From positions 620,001-684,000 of the forward strand of contig NZ_JYLN01000003.1 of assembly GCF_001439735.1 (NCBI RefSeq): DNA of 64,000 bases. The letters are read 5' to 3'. Positions 26,275 through 35,298 of the stretch are shown here, piece by piece. This DNA is from Pseudomonas paralactis. GTDB taxonomy: Bacteria; Pseudomonadota; Gammaproteobacteria; Pseudomonadales; Pseudomonadaceae. The notes under the pieces were generated by a model. The model was not told the DNA's origin, did no database searches, and was given only the letters and a program-made list of their open reading frames with translations. Each line of letters starts with the position of its first letter. Position 1 is the stretch's first letter. The position numbers and the translations under genes are program-made.

Positions 26275-29200
26275 GCCAGATCAATCGCCTGTCCAACGGT
26301 GGCCGCATCGACCGTAACAAAGTCCTGACGTTTACATTCAACGGCCAAAGCTACAAAGGCTTTGAAGGCGACACTCTGGCTGCCGCCCTGCTGGCCAACG
26401 GTGTCGACATCATCGGTCGCAGTTTCAAGTATTCGCGCCCACGGGGCATCTTTGCCGCAGGCGCCGAAGAGCCGAACGCGGTGCTGCAGATCGGCGCCAC
26501 CGAAGCCACGCAAATCCCTAACGTGCGCGCTACCCAACAGGCGCTGTACCAGGGCCTGGTCGCCACCAGCACCAACGGCTGGCCGAGCGTGAACAACGAC
26601 ATGATGGGCATTCTCGGCAAGGTCGGCGGCAAGCTGATGCCGCCGGGTTTCTACTACAAAACCTTCATGTACCCGCAATCGTTCTGGATGACCTACGAGA
26701 AGTACATCCGCAAGGCGGCGGGCCTTGGCCGTTCGCCGACCGAGAACGATCCGGACACCTACGACAACTTCAACCGTCATTGCGACGTGCTGGTGGTGGG
26801 CGCAGGCCCTGCCGGCCTCGCCGCGGCATTGGCCGCTGCGCGCAGCGGTGCTCGGGTGATCATCGCCGATGAGCAGGAAGAGTTCGGTGGTTCGCTGCTC
26901 GATTCCCGTGAAAGCCTCGACGGCAAACCGGCCACTGAATGGGTTGCCGGCGTCATTGCCGAATTGAAAGCCCTGCCGGACGTGGTGCTGCTGCCCCGCG
27001 CCACCGTCAACGGCTACCACGACCATAACTTCCTGACCATTCACGAACGCCTGACCGACCACCTGGGTGACCGTGCGCCGATTGGCGTGGTGCGCCAGCG
27101 TATCCACCGTGTGCGCGCCAAGCGTGTGGTGCTGGCCACCGGTGCGTGCGAGCGTCCGCTGGTGTACGGCAACAACGATGTGCCGGGCAATATGCTCGCG
27201 GGTGCGGTGTCTACCTACGTGCGTCGCTACGGTGTGGCACCGGGTAAAAAACTGCTGTTGTCGACCAACAACGACCATGCCTATCGCGTCGCGCTGGACT
27301 GGTTCGATGCCGGCCTCACCGTTGTCGCGGTGGCCGATGCGCGCCACAACCCACGTGGGGCGCTGGTGGAAGAAGCCCGTGCCAAAGGCATTCGTATCCT
27401 CACCGGCAGCGCCGTGATCGAAGCCCGTGGCAGCAAGCATGTGACCGGCGCTCGCGTGGCCGCGATTGATGTCAAAGCGCACAAAGTCACCAGCCCCGGC
27501 GAATGGCTGGACTGCGACCTGGTCGCCAGTTCCGGCGGCTACAGCCCGGTGGTCCACTTGGCCTCGCACCTGGGCGGCAAGCCGACCTGGCGTGAAGATA
27601 TCCTCGGGTTTGTACCGGGCGAAGCACCGCAAAAACGCGTATGCGTTGGCGGTATCAACGGTGTCTACGGCCTTGGCGATTCCCTCGCCGATGGCTTTGA
27701 AGGTGGCGTGCGTGCGGCCAGCGAAGCCGGTTTTTCCCCGGTTGAAGGCACGCTGCCAAAAGCCTTGAGCCGTCTTGAAGAACCAACCCTGGCGCTGTTC
27801 CAGGTGCCCCACGAAAAAGCCACTGCACGGGCGCCAAAGCAATTTGTCGACCTGCAAAACGACGTCACCGCGGCCGCCATCGAACTGGCCACCCGCGAAG
27901 GTTTCGAGTCGGTGGAGCACGTCAAACGCTACACCGCGCTGGGCTTCGGTACTGACCAGGGCAAGCTGGGTAACGTTAACGGGCTGGCCATCGCCGCCCG
28001 TTCGCTGAACGTGACCATCCCGCAGATGGGCACCACCATGTTCCGTCCCAACTACACGCCGGTCACTTTCGGCGCCGTAGCGGGCCGTCACTGTGGGCAT
28101 ATTTTCGAGCCGGTGCGCTACACCGCGCTGCAAGCCTGGCACGTTAAGAACGGCGCCGAGTTTGAGGACGTCGGCCAGTGGAAACGCCCCTGGTATTTCC
28201 CGCGTAACGGTGAAGACCTGCACGCCGCCGTGAAGCGCGAATGCCTGGCGGTGCGTGACAGCGTCGGCCTGCTGGATGCCTCCACCCTCGGCAAGATCGA
28301 CATTCAAGGTCCGGATGCCCGTGAGTTCCTCAATCGCATCTACAGCAACGCCTGGACCAAGCTCGATGTGGGCAAGGCGCGCTACGGCCTGATGTGCAAG
28401 GAAGACGGCATGGTGTTCGATGACGGCGTCACTGCCTGTCTGGCCGACAACCACTTCCTGATGACCACCACCACTGGCGGCGCGGCGCGCGTGTTGCAGT
28501 GGCTGGAAATCTACCAGCAGACCGAATGGCCGGACCTCAAGGTGTATTTCACCTCGGTGACCGACCATTGGGCGACCATGACCCTGTCCGGACCCAACAG
28601 CCGCAAGCTGCTCAGTGAAGTGACTGATATCGACCTGGACAAGGACGGCTTCCCGTTCATGACCTGGAAGGAAGGTCTGGTCGGCGGTGTTCCGGCGCGG
28701 GTGTTCCGTATCTCGTTTACCGGTGAGCTGTCGTATGAAGTCAACGTGCAGGCCGACTACGCTATGGGCGTGCTGGAAAAGATCGTCGAGGCCGGCAAAA
28801 AGTACAACCTGACCCCGTACGGCACCGAGACCATGCACGTCCTGCGCGCCGAGAAGGGCTTCATCATCGTCGGGCAAGACACCGACGGCTCGATGACCCC
28901 GGACGACCTGAACATGGGCTGGTGCGTTGGCCGTACCAAACCGTTCTCGTGGATCGGCTGGCGTGGGATGAATCGCGAAGACTGTGTGCGTGAAGAGCGT
29001 AAGCAACTGGTGGGCTTGAAGCCGATTGATCCAAACGTATGGCTGCCGGAAGGCGCGCAGTTGGTGTTCGATCCGAAGCAGGCTATTCCGATGAAGATGG
29101 TGGGTCACGTTACCTCAAGTTATGCGCACAACTCCCTGGGTTATTCGTTTGCCATGGGTGTGGTCAAGGGCGGCTTGAAGCGCATCGGTGAGCGGGTGTT

Positions 29201-29288
29201 CTCGCCGCAAGCGGATGGCAGCGTGATCGAGGCGGAGATTGTTTCATCGGTGTTCTTTGACCCTAAAGGCGATCGGCAGAACATCTGA
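26271..29288 (+). CDS. soxA: sarcosine oxidase alpha subunit
   Basis: The 1005-aa large subunit has an N-terminal ferredoxin-like insert (RIDRNKVLTFTFNGQSYKGF), an FAD/NAD domain (VLVVGAGPAGLAAALAAARS near 175), and a C-terminal folate-binding aminomethyltransferase-like domain (about 590-1000; KEDGMVFDDGVTACL, FTGELSYEVNVQADY). It oxidises sarcosine and transfers the methyl group to tetrahydrofolate as 5,10-methylene-THF. Length is normal. The large open frame on the opposite strand is a shadow of its GC3 bias. Confidence 0.96.
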   Translation: MSQINRLSNGGRIDRNKVLTFTFNGQSYKGFEGDTLAAALLANGVDIIGRSFKYSRPRGIFAAGAEEPNAVLQIGATEATQIPNVRATQQALYQGLVATSTNGWPSVNNDMMGILGKVGGKLMPPGFYYKTFMYPQSFWMTYEKYIRKAAGLGRSPTENDPDTYDNFNRHCDVLVVGAGPAGLAAALAAARSGARVIIADEQEEFGGSLLDSRESLDGKPATEWVAGVIAELKALPDVVLLPRATVNGYHDHNFLTIHERLTDHLGDRAPIGVVRQRIHRVRAKRVVLATGACERPLVYGNNDVPGNMLAGAVSTYVRRYGVAPGKKLLLSTNNDHAYRVALDWFDAGLTVVAVADARHNPRGALVEEARAKGIRILTGSAVIEARGSKHVTGARVAAIDVKAHKVTSPGEWLDCDLVASSGGYSPVVHLASHLGGKPTWREDILGFVPGEAPQKRVCVGGINGVYGLGDSLADGFEGGVRAASEAGFSPVEGTLPKALSRLEEPTLALFQVPHEKATARAPKQFVDLQNDVTAAAIELATREGFESVEHVKRYTALGFGTDQGKLGNVNGLAIAARSLNVTIPQMGTTMFRPNYTPVTFGAVAGRHCGHIFEPVRYTALQAWHVKNGAEFEDVGQWKRPWYFPRNGEDLHAAVKRECLAVRDSVGLLDASTLGKIDIQGPDAREFLNRIYSNAWTKLDVGKARYGLMCKEDGMVFDDGVTACLADNHFLMTTTTGGAARVLQWLEIYQQTEWPDLKVYFTSVTDHWATMTLSGPNSRKLLSEVTDIDLDKDGFPFMTWKEGLVGGVPARVFRISFTGELSYEVNVQADYAMGVLEKIVEAGKKYNLTPYGTETMHVLRAEKGFIIVGQDTDGSMTPDDLNMGWCVGRTKPFSWIGWRGMNREDCVREERKQLVGLKPIDPNVWLPEGAQLVFDPKQAIPMKMVGHVTSSYAHNSLGYSFAMGVVKGGLKRIGERVFSPQADGSVIEAEIVSSVFFDPKGDRQNI

Positions 29289-29305
29289 TAGACCGAGTCG
29301 CGGCC

Positions 29306-29370
29306 ATCGCAGGCAAGCCAGCTCCCACAGGGGAATGCATTCCAAGTGTGGGAGGGGGCTTGCCCCCGAT
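29306..29370. repeat. hybrid REP doublet between soxA and soxG
   Basis: The left arm is AGCTGG class (ATCGCAGGCAAGCCAGCTCC) and the right arm GGGGGC class (GTGGGAGGGGGCTTGCCCCC). The arms are from different REP families. Confidence 0.88.
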
Positions 29371-29411
29371 GAGGCCAGAACAGTCACCCCAGAATTCAGA
29401 ACAGGTGCTTT

Positions 29412-30044
29412 ATGACAGCAGCCAATGTTTACCAACAACGCCCCACCACCGGTGCCAAAGCCGAGTCGTCGCTGCATCATGCCGACCTCGCCAGCCTGGT
29501 CGGCAAGGGCCGCAAGAATGCCGGCGTGACCGTGCGTGAAAAGAAACTCCTCGGCCACCTGACTATCCGCGGTGATGGCCATGATGCTGCCTTCGCTGCT
29601 GGTGTACACAAGGCCGTCGGCATTGAACTGCCCGGCCCGCTGAGCGTGGTCTTCAAAGGTGAAACCAGCCTTCAGTGGCTCGGCCCGGATGAGTGGCTGT
29701 TGATCGTGCCGAGCGGTGAAGAGTTTGCCGCCGAGCAAAACCTGCGCGCCGCCCTGGGCGACCTGCACATCCAGATCGTCAACGTCAGCGGCGGCCAGCA
29801 GATTCTTGAACTGAGCGGCCCTAACGTGCGCGATGTGCTGATGAAGTCCACCAGCTACGACGTACACCCCAACAACTTCCCGGTGGGCAAAGCCGTGGGT
29901 ACGGTGTTCGCCAAGTCGCAACTGGTGATCCGTCACACGGCTGAAGACACCTGGGAACTGCTGATCCGCCGCAGCTTCTCGGATTACTGGTGGTTGTGGT
30001 TGCAGGATGCCTCGGCCGAATTCGGCCTGAGCGTCCAAGCCTGA
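29412..30044 (+). CDS. soxG: sarcosine oxidase gamma subunit
   Basis: The 210-aa smallest folate-domain-like subunit of the heterotetramer shows typical segments: PGPLSVVFKGETSLQWLGPDEWL without the catalytic features of GcvT, and KSTSYDVHPNNFPVGKAVGT. It lies 123 bases after soxA, with the hybrid REP between, and completes the soxBDAG set. Confidence 0.94.
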   Translation: MTAANVYQQRPTTGAKAESSLHHADLASLVGKGRKNAGVTVREKKLLGHLTIRGDGHDAAFAAGVHKAVGIELPGPLSVVFKGETSLQWLGPDEWLLIVPSGEEFAAEQNLRAALGDLHIQIVNVSGGQQILELSGPNVRDVLMKSTSYDVHPNNFPVGKAVGTVFAKSQLVIRHTAEDTWELLIRRSFSDYWWLWLQDASAEFGLSVQA

Positions 30045-30073
30045 CATGGCGCTCGCGCTGTCTCACCCCTTCA

Positions 30074-30103
30074 CTGTAGGAGCGAGCAAGCTCGCTCCTA
30101 CAG
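30074..30103. repeat. minimal GTAGGAGCGAGC hairpin
   Basis: CTGTAGGAGCGAGC-AA-GCTCGCTCCTACAG is a perfect 14-bp stem with a two-base loop, the shortest version of the GAGCGAGC REP class in the window. It lies between soxG and purU. Confidence 0.9.
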
Positions 30104-30133
30104 TAGATAGCGTTGTTTGAGGAGTTATTCGTA

Positions 30134-30991
30134 ATGAGCCGCGCCCCTGATACATGGATTTTGACCGCCGACTGCCCCAGCGTGCTCGGCACGGTGGACG
30201 CGGTCACCCGCTACCTGTTTGAGCAAGGCTGCTACGTCACCGAGCACCACTCGTTTGATGATCGTCTCTCGGGCCGCTTTTTCATTCGTGTTGAGTTCCG
30301 TCAGCCTGACGGCTTTGACGAGCAGGCGTTCCGCGATGGCCTGGCCAGCCGTGGTGAAGCCTTCGGCATGATCTTTGAGCTGACCGCGCCGAACTACCGG
30401 CCCAAAGTGGTGATCATGGTCTCCAAGGCCGATCACTGCCTCAACGACCTGCTGTATCGCCAGCGCATCGGCCAGTTGTCGATGGACGTGGTTGCGGTGG
30501 TGTCCAACCACCCTGATTTGAAACCCTTGGCCGACTGGCACCAGATTCCCTACTACCATTTCCCGCTGGACCCCAACGACAAACCGTCCCAGGAGCGTCA
30601 GGTGTGGCAAGTGGTGGAAGACACCGGCGCCGAACTGGTGATTCTTGCGCGCTACATGCAGGTGCTGTCGCCGGAGCTGTGCCGCAAGCTGGATGGCAAG
30701 GCCATCAATATTCATCACTCGTTGTTGCCGGGCTTCAAGGGCGCCAAGCCCTACCATCAGGCCTACAACAAGGGCGTGAAACTGGTCGGCGCGACGGCGC
30801 ATTACATCAACAACGATTTGGATGAAGGGCCGATCATCGCCCAGGGTGTGGAGGTGGTGGATCACAGCCACTATCCCGAGGATTTGATTGCCAAGGGGCG
30901 CGATATTGAAGGGCTCACGTTGGCGCGTGCGGTGGGGTATCACATCGAGCGGCGGGTGTTTTTGAATGCCAATCGCACCGTCGTTCTCTAG
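30134..30991 (+). CDS. purU: formyltetrahydrofolate deformylase
   Basis: The 285-aa enzyme hydrolyses 10-formyl-THF to formate and THF. The N-terminal ACT domain (about 1-85; ILTADCPSVLGTVDAV) is followed by a formyltransferase-like hydrolase domain with NIHHSLLPGFKGAKPYHQAY near 195 and AHYINNDLDEGPII near 225. GGAG lies nine bases upstream of ATG 30134; the upstream Met is less likely. In this cluster it recycles folate loaded by sarcosine oxidation, passing formate to other enzymes. Confidence 0.94.
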   Translation: MSRAPDTWILTADCPSVLGTVDAVTRYLFEQGCYVTEHHSFDDRLSGRFFIRVEFRQPDGFDEQAFRDGLASRGEAFGMIFELTAPNYRPKVVIMVSKADHCLNDLLYRQRIGQLSMDVVAVVSNHPDLKPLADWHQIPYYHFPLDPNDKPSQERQVWQVVEDTGAELVILARYMQVLSPELCRKLDGKAINIHHSLLPGFKGAKPYHQAYNKGVKLVGATAHYINNDLDEGPIIAQGVEVVDHSHYPEDLIAKGRDIEGLTLARAVGYHIERRVFLNANRTVVL

Positions 30992-30997
30992 ATCGCT

Positions 30998-31071
30998 ATC
31001 GCAGGCAAGCCAGCTCCCACATTCCTGGATGTGTGAACCCGATCCACGGTGGGAGCTGGCTTGCCTGCGAT
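30998..31071. repeat. REP doublet, AGCTGG class
   Basis: Inverted pair GCAGGCAAGCCAGCTCCCAC / GTGGGAGCTGGCTTGCCTGC just after the purU stop, before fdhA. Confidence 0.9.
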
Positions 31072-31174
31072 GAGGCCCTTACAAGCAACACAAGAAACAG
31101 CATCTGTACCCGAGCACTTAACGCGCTGCCCCAAGGGCAACGCAGTTCCATAAAAACAACAGCGAGGTGAAAGC

Positions 31175-32374
31175 ATGTCTGGTAATCGTGGTGTCGTGTA
31201 TCTCGGCAACGGCAAGGTCGAAGTACAGAAAATCGACTATCCCAAAATGCAGGACCCGCGCGGCAGGAAGATTGAGCACGGCGTCATCCTGCGCGTGGTC
31301 TCCACCAACATCTGCGGCTCCGATCAACACATGGTGCGCGGCCGCACCACGGCCCAGACCGGCCTGGTGCTGGGGCATGAAATCACCGGTGAAGTGATCG
31401 AGAAGGGCAGCGACGTCGAGAACCTGAAAATCGGCGATCTGGTCTCCGTGCCGTTCAACGTTGCTTGCGGGCGCTGCCGCTCGTGCAAGGAACAACACAC
31501 CGGCGTGTGCCTGACCGTCAACCCGGCCCGTGCCGGTGGTGCCTACGGCTACGTCGACATGGGCGACTGGACCGGTGGCCAGGCCGAGTACGTGCTGGTG
31601 CCGTATGCCGACTTCAACCTGCTCAAACTGCCGGATCGCGACAAGGCCATGGAGAAAATCCGTGACCTGACCTGCCTCTCTGACATCCTGCCCACCGGCT
31701 ATCACGGCGCCGTCACGGCCGGTGTTGGCCCTGGCAGCACCGTGTACATCGCTGGTGCCGGCCCGGTCGGTCTGGCGGCGGCGGCATCGGCACGCCTGCT
31801 GGGTGCAGCGGTGGTGATCATTGGCGACGTTAACTCGATCCGTCTGGCCCACGCCAAGGCCCAGGGTTTTGAAATCGTCGACCTGTCCACCGATACACCT
31901 CTGCACGAACAGATTGCCGCGTTGCTCGGCGAGCCGGAAGTGGACTGCGCCGTTGACTGCGTGGGCTTTGAAGCACGCGGCCACGGCCACGACGGCGTCA
32001 AGGCCGAAGCCCCGGCCACGGTGCTCAACTCGCTGATGGGCGTGGTGCGCGTGGCAGGCAAGATCGGTATCCCAGGTCTGTATGTGACCGAAGATCCAGG
32101 TGCTGTCGATGCCGCCGCGAAAATGGGCAGCCTGAGCATTCGCTTTGGTCTGGGCTGGGCAAAATCCCACAGCTTCCATACCGGGCAGACGCCGGTGATG
32201 AAGTACAACCGCCAACTGATGCAGGCGATCATGTGGGACCGTATCAACATTGCCGAGATCGTCGGCGTGCAGGTGATCAGCCTGGATGATGCGCCACGTG
32301 GGTATGGCGAGTTCGATGCGGGTGTGCCGAAGAAGTTTGTGATTGATCCGCATAAGTTGTTCAGCGCCGCATAA
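31175..32374 (+). CDS. fdhA: glutathione-independent formaldehyde dehydrogenase
   Basis: This 399-aa zinc alcohol dehydrogenase-family enzyme oxidises formaldehyde to formate with tightly bound NAD+. It shows the catalytic zinc ligands in NICGSDQHMVRG and GHEITGEV, structural zinc cysteines CGRCRSCKEQHTGVC, and Rossmann VYIAGAGPVGLAAAASA near 190. AGCGAGGTGAAAGC upstream of ATG gives a good ribosome site. It disposes of the formaldehyde released by GbcA and dimethylglycine demethylation. Last gene of the betaine island. Confidence 0.95.
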   Translation: MSGNRGVVYLGNGKVEVQKIDYPKMQDPRGRKIEHGVILRVVSTNICGSDQHMVRGRTTAQTGLVLGHEITGEVIEKGSDVENLKIGDLVSVPFNVACGRCRSCKEQHTGVCLTVNPARAGGAYGYVDMGDWTGGQAEYVLVPYADFNLLKLPDRDKAMEKIRDLTCLSDILPTGYHGAVTAGVGPGSTVYIAGAGPVGLAAAASARLLGAAVVIIGDVNSIRLAHAKAQGFEIVDLSTDTPLHEQIAALLGEPEVDCAVDCVGFEARGHGHDGVKAEAPATVLNSLMGVVRVAGKIGIPGLYVTEDPGAVDAAAKMGSLSIRFGLGWAKSHSFHTGQTPVMKYNRQLMQAIMWDRINIAEIVGVQVISLDDAPRGYGEFDAGVPKKFVIDPHKLFSAA

Positions 32375-32390
32375 GCATTGGCCAAATGAA

Positions 32391-32414
32391 AAGGGCGACC
32401 CATGGGTCGCCCTT
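32391..32414 (+). terminator. perfect 24-base palindrome after fdhA
   Basis: AAGGGCGACCC-AT-GGGTCGCCCTT is fully self-complementary and is followed by a modest T-rich stretch. It is the likely transcript end of fdhA and marks the edge of the betaine island. Confidence 0.75.
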
Positions 32415-32456
32415 ATTCGTTGCCTGGAGCCAATTTTCAACGCACTGATGAGCGGA

Positions 32457-32546
32457 TGTGGGAGCGGGCTTGCCCGCGATAGCGGCTAATCAGTCGACAT
32501 CTATGTCGCTGACCCACCGCAATCGCGGGCAAGCCCGCTCCCACAG
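32457..32546. repeat. REPIN, GAGCGGGCTTGCCCGC class
   Basis: Inverted GTGGGAGCGGGCTTGCCCGC pair with an inner GACATCTATGTC mini-hairpin, between convergent fdhA and the anti-sigma-like gene. Confidence 0.9.
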
Positions 32547-32569
32547 TTTGAATCGAGTGTGCGGCCGGG

Positions 32570-33028
32570 TCAGCGAGTGGCCAATGCACCTTGGTAGACG
32601 GTCGGGCCTGTTGGCTGCTTGCTCACCGAACCACCCTTGGTTTCAGAACTTACCATCAACTCCACGGGCTGTTTGATCGTTTCCTGTTGGCGCGGATTCA
32701 GGCCAATGATGCCTTTGCCATCCTCGGGCAACAGGCCAAGGGACACCGGTGCGCCGCCTTTGGGAATCGCCCAGAGTTCAAGGCTTTGGTCCGGTGCCGG
32801 GGCCGTGGAGGCAATCGGTTCTACTTCCAGGTAATCCTTGTGGGCCATGATCTGTGCGGCCGGCTGCTGGGTCGTGGTCACCAAGGTTGCCGCGGATTTG
32901 ACGCTGTCCTGGGTGTAGAGGGCGCCGCCGATACCGGCGACCACCACCACACAGGCGCCGATGAACAGGCGAGGGCGGCTCCAGAATGGAGGCTTTTGCT
33001 CAATCACTTGGGGTTGGATCGCAGTCAT
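32570..33028 (-). CDS. RskA-type anti-sigma protein lacking its N-terminal sigma-binding domain
   Basis: The 152-aa protein has a short cytoplasmic start (18 residues), one membrane helix (LFIGACVVVVAGIGGALY) and an extracytoplasmic domain with RskA C-terminal signatures: QSLELWAIPKGGAPVSLGLL and PTGPTVYQGALATR. Typical anti-sigma-K factors are about 230 aa, with a zinc-binding or helical sigma-binding domain before the membrane helix; only about 145 non-coding bases separate this start from the divergent DUF2780 gene, so that domain is absent rather than mis-annotated. No sigma gene is adjacent. It may be a remnant or a protein using only the sensor domain. Confidence 0.75.
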   Translation of the reverse strand: MTAIQPQVIEQKPPFWSRPRLFIGACVVVVAGIGGALYTQDSVKSAATLVTTTQQPAAQIMAHKDYLEVEPIASTAPAPDQSLELWAIPKGGAPVSLGLLPEDGKGIIGLNPRQQETIKQPVELMVSSETKGGSVSKQPTGPTVYQGALATR

Positions 33029-33164
33029 CAGTCTCTTCCTGACAAATTTTGTAGTCAGTGCATGGACCCGATTATCCCGATTGGGTTCCGGGCAGGGCCT
33101 GGAACAACCGACGGGTTACCTAGTCCAACGCCTGCTATTGCATCTATCTCTTGAGGTTGTACTG

Positions 33165-33737
33165 ATGAAAATTTCACGCGGTTTGGCCCTTTCCTGCCTG
33201 CTGTCCGTGGTCGCCGGCCCGGTGTTCGCCGCAGGTTTCAGCCTTGGCGATGCAGCCAACGCCATTTCCGGTATGCAGGGCGGCAATAACAAGGCCGCTG
33301 CCGCCGCTCCTACGTCGGAGACGGCCGACCTGCTGACGGCCCTGACCTCGCAACTGAACATCACCCCCGAGCAAGCGGTGGGCGGCACGGGTGCCATGCT
33401 GGGTCTGGCCAAGAACAAGCTCAGTGGCAACGACTTCTCGCAGTTGAGTAGCACTGTGCCGGGCCTGGACAAGTTATCGGGTAATAACGCATTGGGCAGC
33501 CTTGGTGCCTTGAGCGGTATGCTCGGCCAAGCCGGCGGCAGCAAGACCAGCGGCCTGGACGGCCTGTTGGGCAACGTGAAAAGCACCAATGACTTGAACA
33601 CCGCCTTCAGCGCCTTGGGCATGGACAGCGGTATGGTCGGCCAGTTTGCGCCGGTGATCCTGAAATACCTCGGCGGCGAGGGCGCCAGCAGTTCCGTGCT
33701 GGGCAAATTGGCTCAGGCCTGGGGCACCGGCAGCTAA
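33165..33737 (+). CDS. DUF2780 family exported protein
   Basis: The 190-aa protein has a signal peptide (MKISRGLALSCLLSVVAGPVFA) and a low-complexity, Gly/Ser/Leu-rich helical domain: TADLLTALTSQLNITPEQAV near 50, and the C-terminal FAPVILKYLGGEG typical of DUF2780. Probably periplasmic; function unknown. GAGG lies ten bases upstream of the ATG. It is divergent from the anti-sigma-like gene and its stop overlaps the stop of the convergent acyltransferase by four bases. Confidence 0.82.
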   Translation: MKISRGLALSCLLSVVAGPVFAAGFSLGDAANAISGMQGGNNKAAAAAPTSETADLLTALTSQLNITPEQAVGGTGAMLGLAKNKLSGNDFSQLSSTVPGLDKLSGNNALGSLGALSGMLGQAGGSKTSGLDGLLGNVKSTNDLNTAFSALGMDSGMVGQFAPVILKYLGGEGASSSVLGKLAQAWGTGS

Positions 33738-34624
33738 GGTTCTCGGCGCAGTTGTTCGATGCGCGCATCCTTTTCCATCCAGAGCTGGTTGACCCAGTTC
33801 TGGACGGTCTGGCGAAATGCAGGATCGTTCTCGTAATCCCCTTGCCACAACGCCGGGTCCAGTTCGCGGGTACGGATATCCACGATCACCTTCGGCACCG
33901 CTCCACTGATCAAGTCCCAGAACCCCGGAATCTTTTGCTGCGGATACACCACGGTCACGTCGAGGATCGCGTCCAGTTGTTCGCCCATCGCAGCCAGCAC
34001 AAATGCCACGCCGCCCGCCTTGGGCTTGAGCAGTCGGGTAAACGGTGAAGCCTGTTGCTTGCGCTTGGCCTCACTGAACCGGGTGCCTTCCAGGTAATTG
34101 ACCACCGTCACCGGCTGGCGCTTGAACAGCTCGCAGGCCTCTTTGGTGATTCTCAGGTCTTGCCCAGCCAGTTCCGGATGCTTGGCCAGGAATGCCTTGG
34201 TGTAGCGCTTCATGAAGGGATAATCCAACGCCCACCAGGCCAGGCCGAGGAAAGGCACCCAGATCAGCTCTTTTTTCAGGAAGAATTTGAAGAACGGCGT
34301 GCGCCGGTTCAGCGCCTGGATCAGCGCCGGGATATCCACCCAGGATTGATGGTTACTGATGACGAGGTAGGAGGTGTCACTGCGCAGGTCCTCACCGCCG
34401 CGAATATCCCATTGGGTTGGAATGCACAGCGAGAAAATCAGCTTATCGATCTCGGCCCAGGTCTCGGCGATCCACATTACCGCCCAGGACGCATAGTCAC
34501 GCGAGCGGCCCGGTGCCACCAGCTTGATCAGGGCGAAGACCATCAAGGGGCCGATCAGGATCAGCGTGTTGAGTAACAGCAGCAGTGTAACCAAACAGCC
34601 GGTGAGCAGGCGGCGCATAAGCAA
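33734..34624 (-). CDS. membrane lysophospholipid-type acyltransferase (YihG-like)
   Basis: This 296-aa PlsC-superfamily acyltransferase has an N-terminal membrane segment (LVTLLLLLNTLILIGPLMVF), catalytic NHQSWVD (NHX4D box) near residue 92 and EGTR near 180. The longer form with a large C-terminal domain, ending VNQLWMEKDARIEQLR, is the type of E. coli YihG, which acts on membrane phospholipids. The start may be the third codon (MRRLLTG). It is convergent with and overlaps DUF2780 at the stop codons. Donor and acceptor cannot be told from sequence. Confidence 0.86.
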   Translation of the reverse strand: MLMRRLLTGCLVTLLLLLNTLILIGPLMVFALIKLVAPGRSRDYASWAVMWIAETWAEIDKLIFSLCIPTQWDIRGGEDLRSDTSYLVISNHQSWVDIPALIQALNRRTPFFKFFLKKELIWVPFLGLAWWALDYPFMKRYTKAFLAKHPELAGQDLRITKEACELFKRQPVTVVNYLEGTRFSEAKRKQQASPFTRLLKPKAGGVAFVLAAMGEQLDAILDVTVVYPQQKIPGFWDLISGAVPKVIVDIRTRELDPALWQGDYENDPAFRQTVQNWVNQLWMEKDARIEQLRREP

Positions 34625-34789
34625 CTCTTGGAATTTTGTGGGCGGGCCATCATAAGCAAGGAGAGTCTAGAGGCCAAATCGCAAAATGCCCCACGAATGT
34701 TTCACAATGTGCGCGATATGCTCGGTCATCCAACTAAGTGCCGTGTTTGCGGTCTAGACTCCGCCCACATCTTTCGAGGAAATTGTGCC

Positions 34790-35290
34790 GTGAAATTACT
34801 CCTTGCTGCGTTCGCTCTGGTTGCCGTCCCTGTCATGGCGGCCGAGCCCACGCTCTACGGTCGCTACGAATACATCCAGCTGCCGGAGATCGGCGAAACC
34901 TTCAAGGCCAAGATGGACACCGGCGCGCTGACCGCCTCGCTGTCGGCCCGCGATATCGAAACCTTCACCCGTGATGGCGACGATTGGGTGCGCTTCCGCC
35001 TCGGCGGCAAGGATGCCGGCAACAAGGTCTACGAGCACAAGGTATCGCGCATCAGCAAGATCAAGAGCCGCGCCGATGAGGACGATGACAAGGACGAACC
35101 TGCGGTGGCCAAGCGCCCGGTGATCGATCTGGAGATGTGCCTGGGCGACGTCAAACGCACCGTCGAGGTCAACCTCACCGACCGCAGCAGCTTCAACTAC
35201 CCGCTGCTGATCGGCGCCAAGGCCCTGCGTGAATTTGGCGCTGCGGTAAACCCGGCACGTCGCTACACTGCCGACAAACCGGACTGCTGA
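34790..35290 (+). CDS. retropepsin-like exported aspartic protease
   Basis: The 166-aa product has a signal peptide (VKLLLAAFALVAVPVMAAEP) and a single retropepsin-like domain with the active-site motif KMDTGALTASLSARDIE near 40. NYPLLIGAKALREFGAAVNP lies near the C-terminus. This family is called ATP-dependent zinc protease in many databases, although the visible motif is that of an aspartic protease. I choose the GTG at 34790 (GAGGA nine bases upstream, signal peptide directly after). It lies eight bases before creB and is likely co-transcribed, suggesting a link to the Cre envelope response. Confidence 0.85.
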   Translation: MKLLLAAFALVAVPVMAAEPTLYGRYEYIQLPEIGETFKAKMDTGALTASLSARDIETFTRDGDDWVRFRLGGKDAGNKVYEHKVSRISKIKSRADEDDDKDEPAVAKRPVIDLEMCLGDVKRTVEVNLTDRSSFNYPLLIGAKALREFGAAVNPARRYTADKPDC

Positions 35291-35298
35291 TTGAACCC

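Noticed and set aside
26238..29108. 956-codon open frame on the minus strand opposite soxA
   Set aside because: It is the mirror of soxA codon bias in GC-rich DNA; it is His/Val/Arg-rich low-quality sequence without domains, while soxA is a complete, recognised protein.
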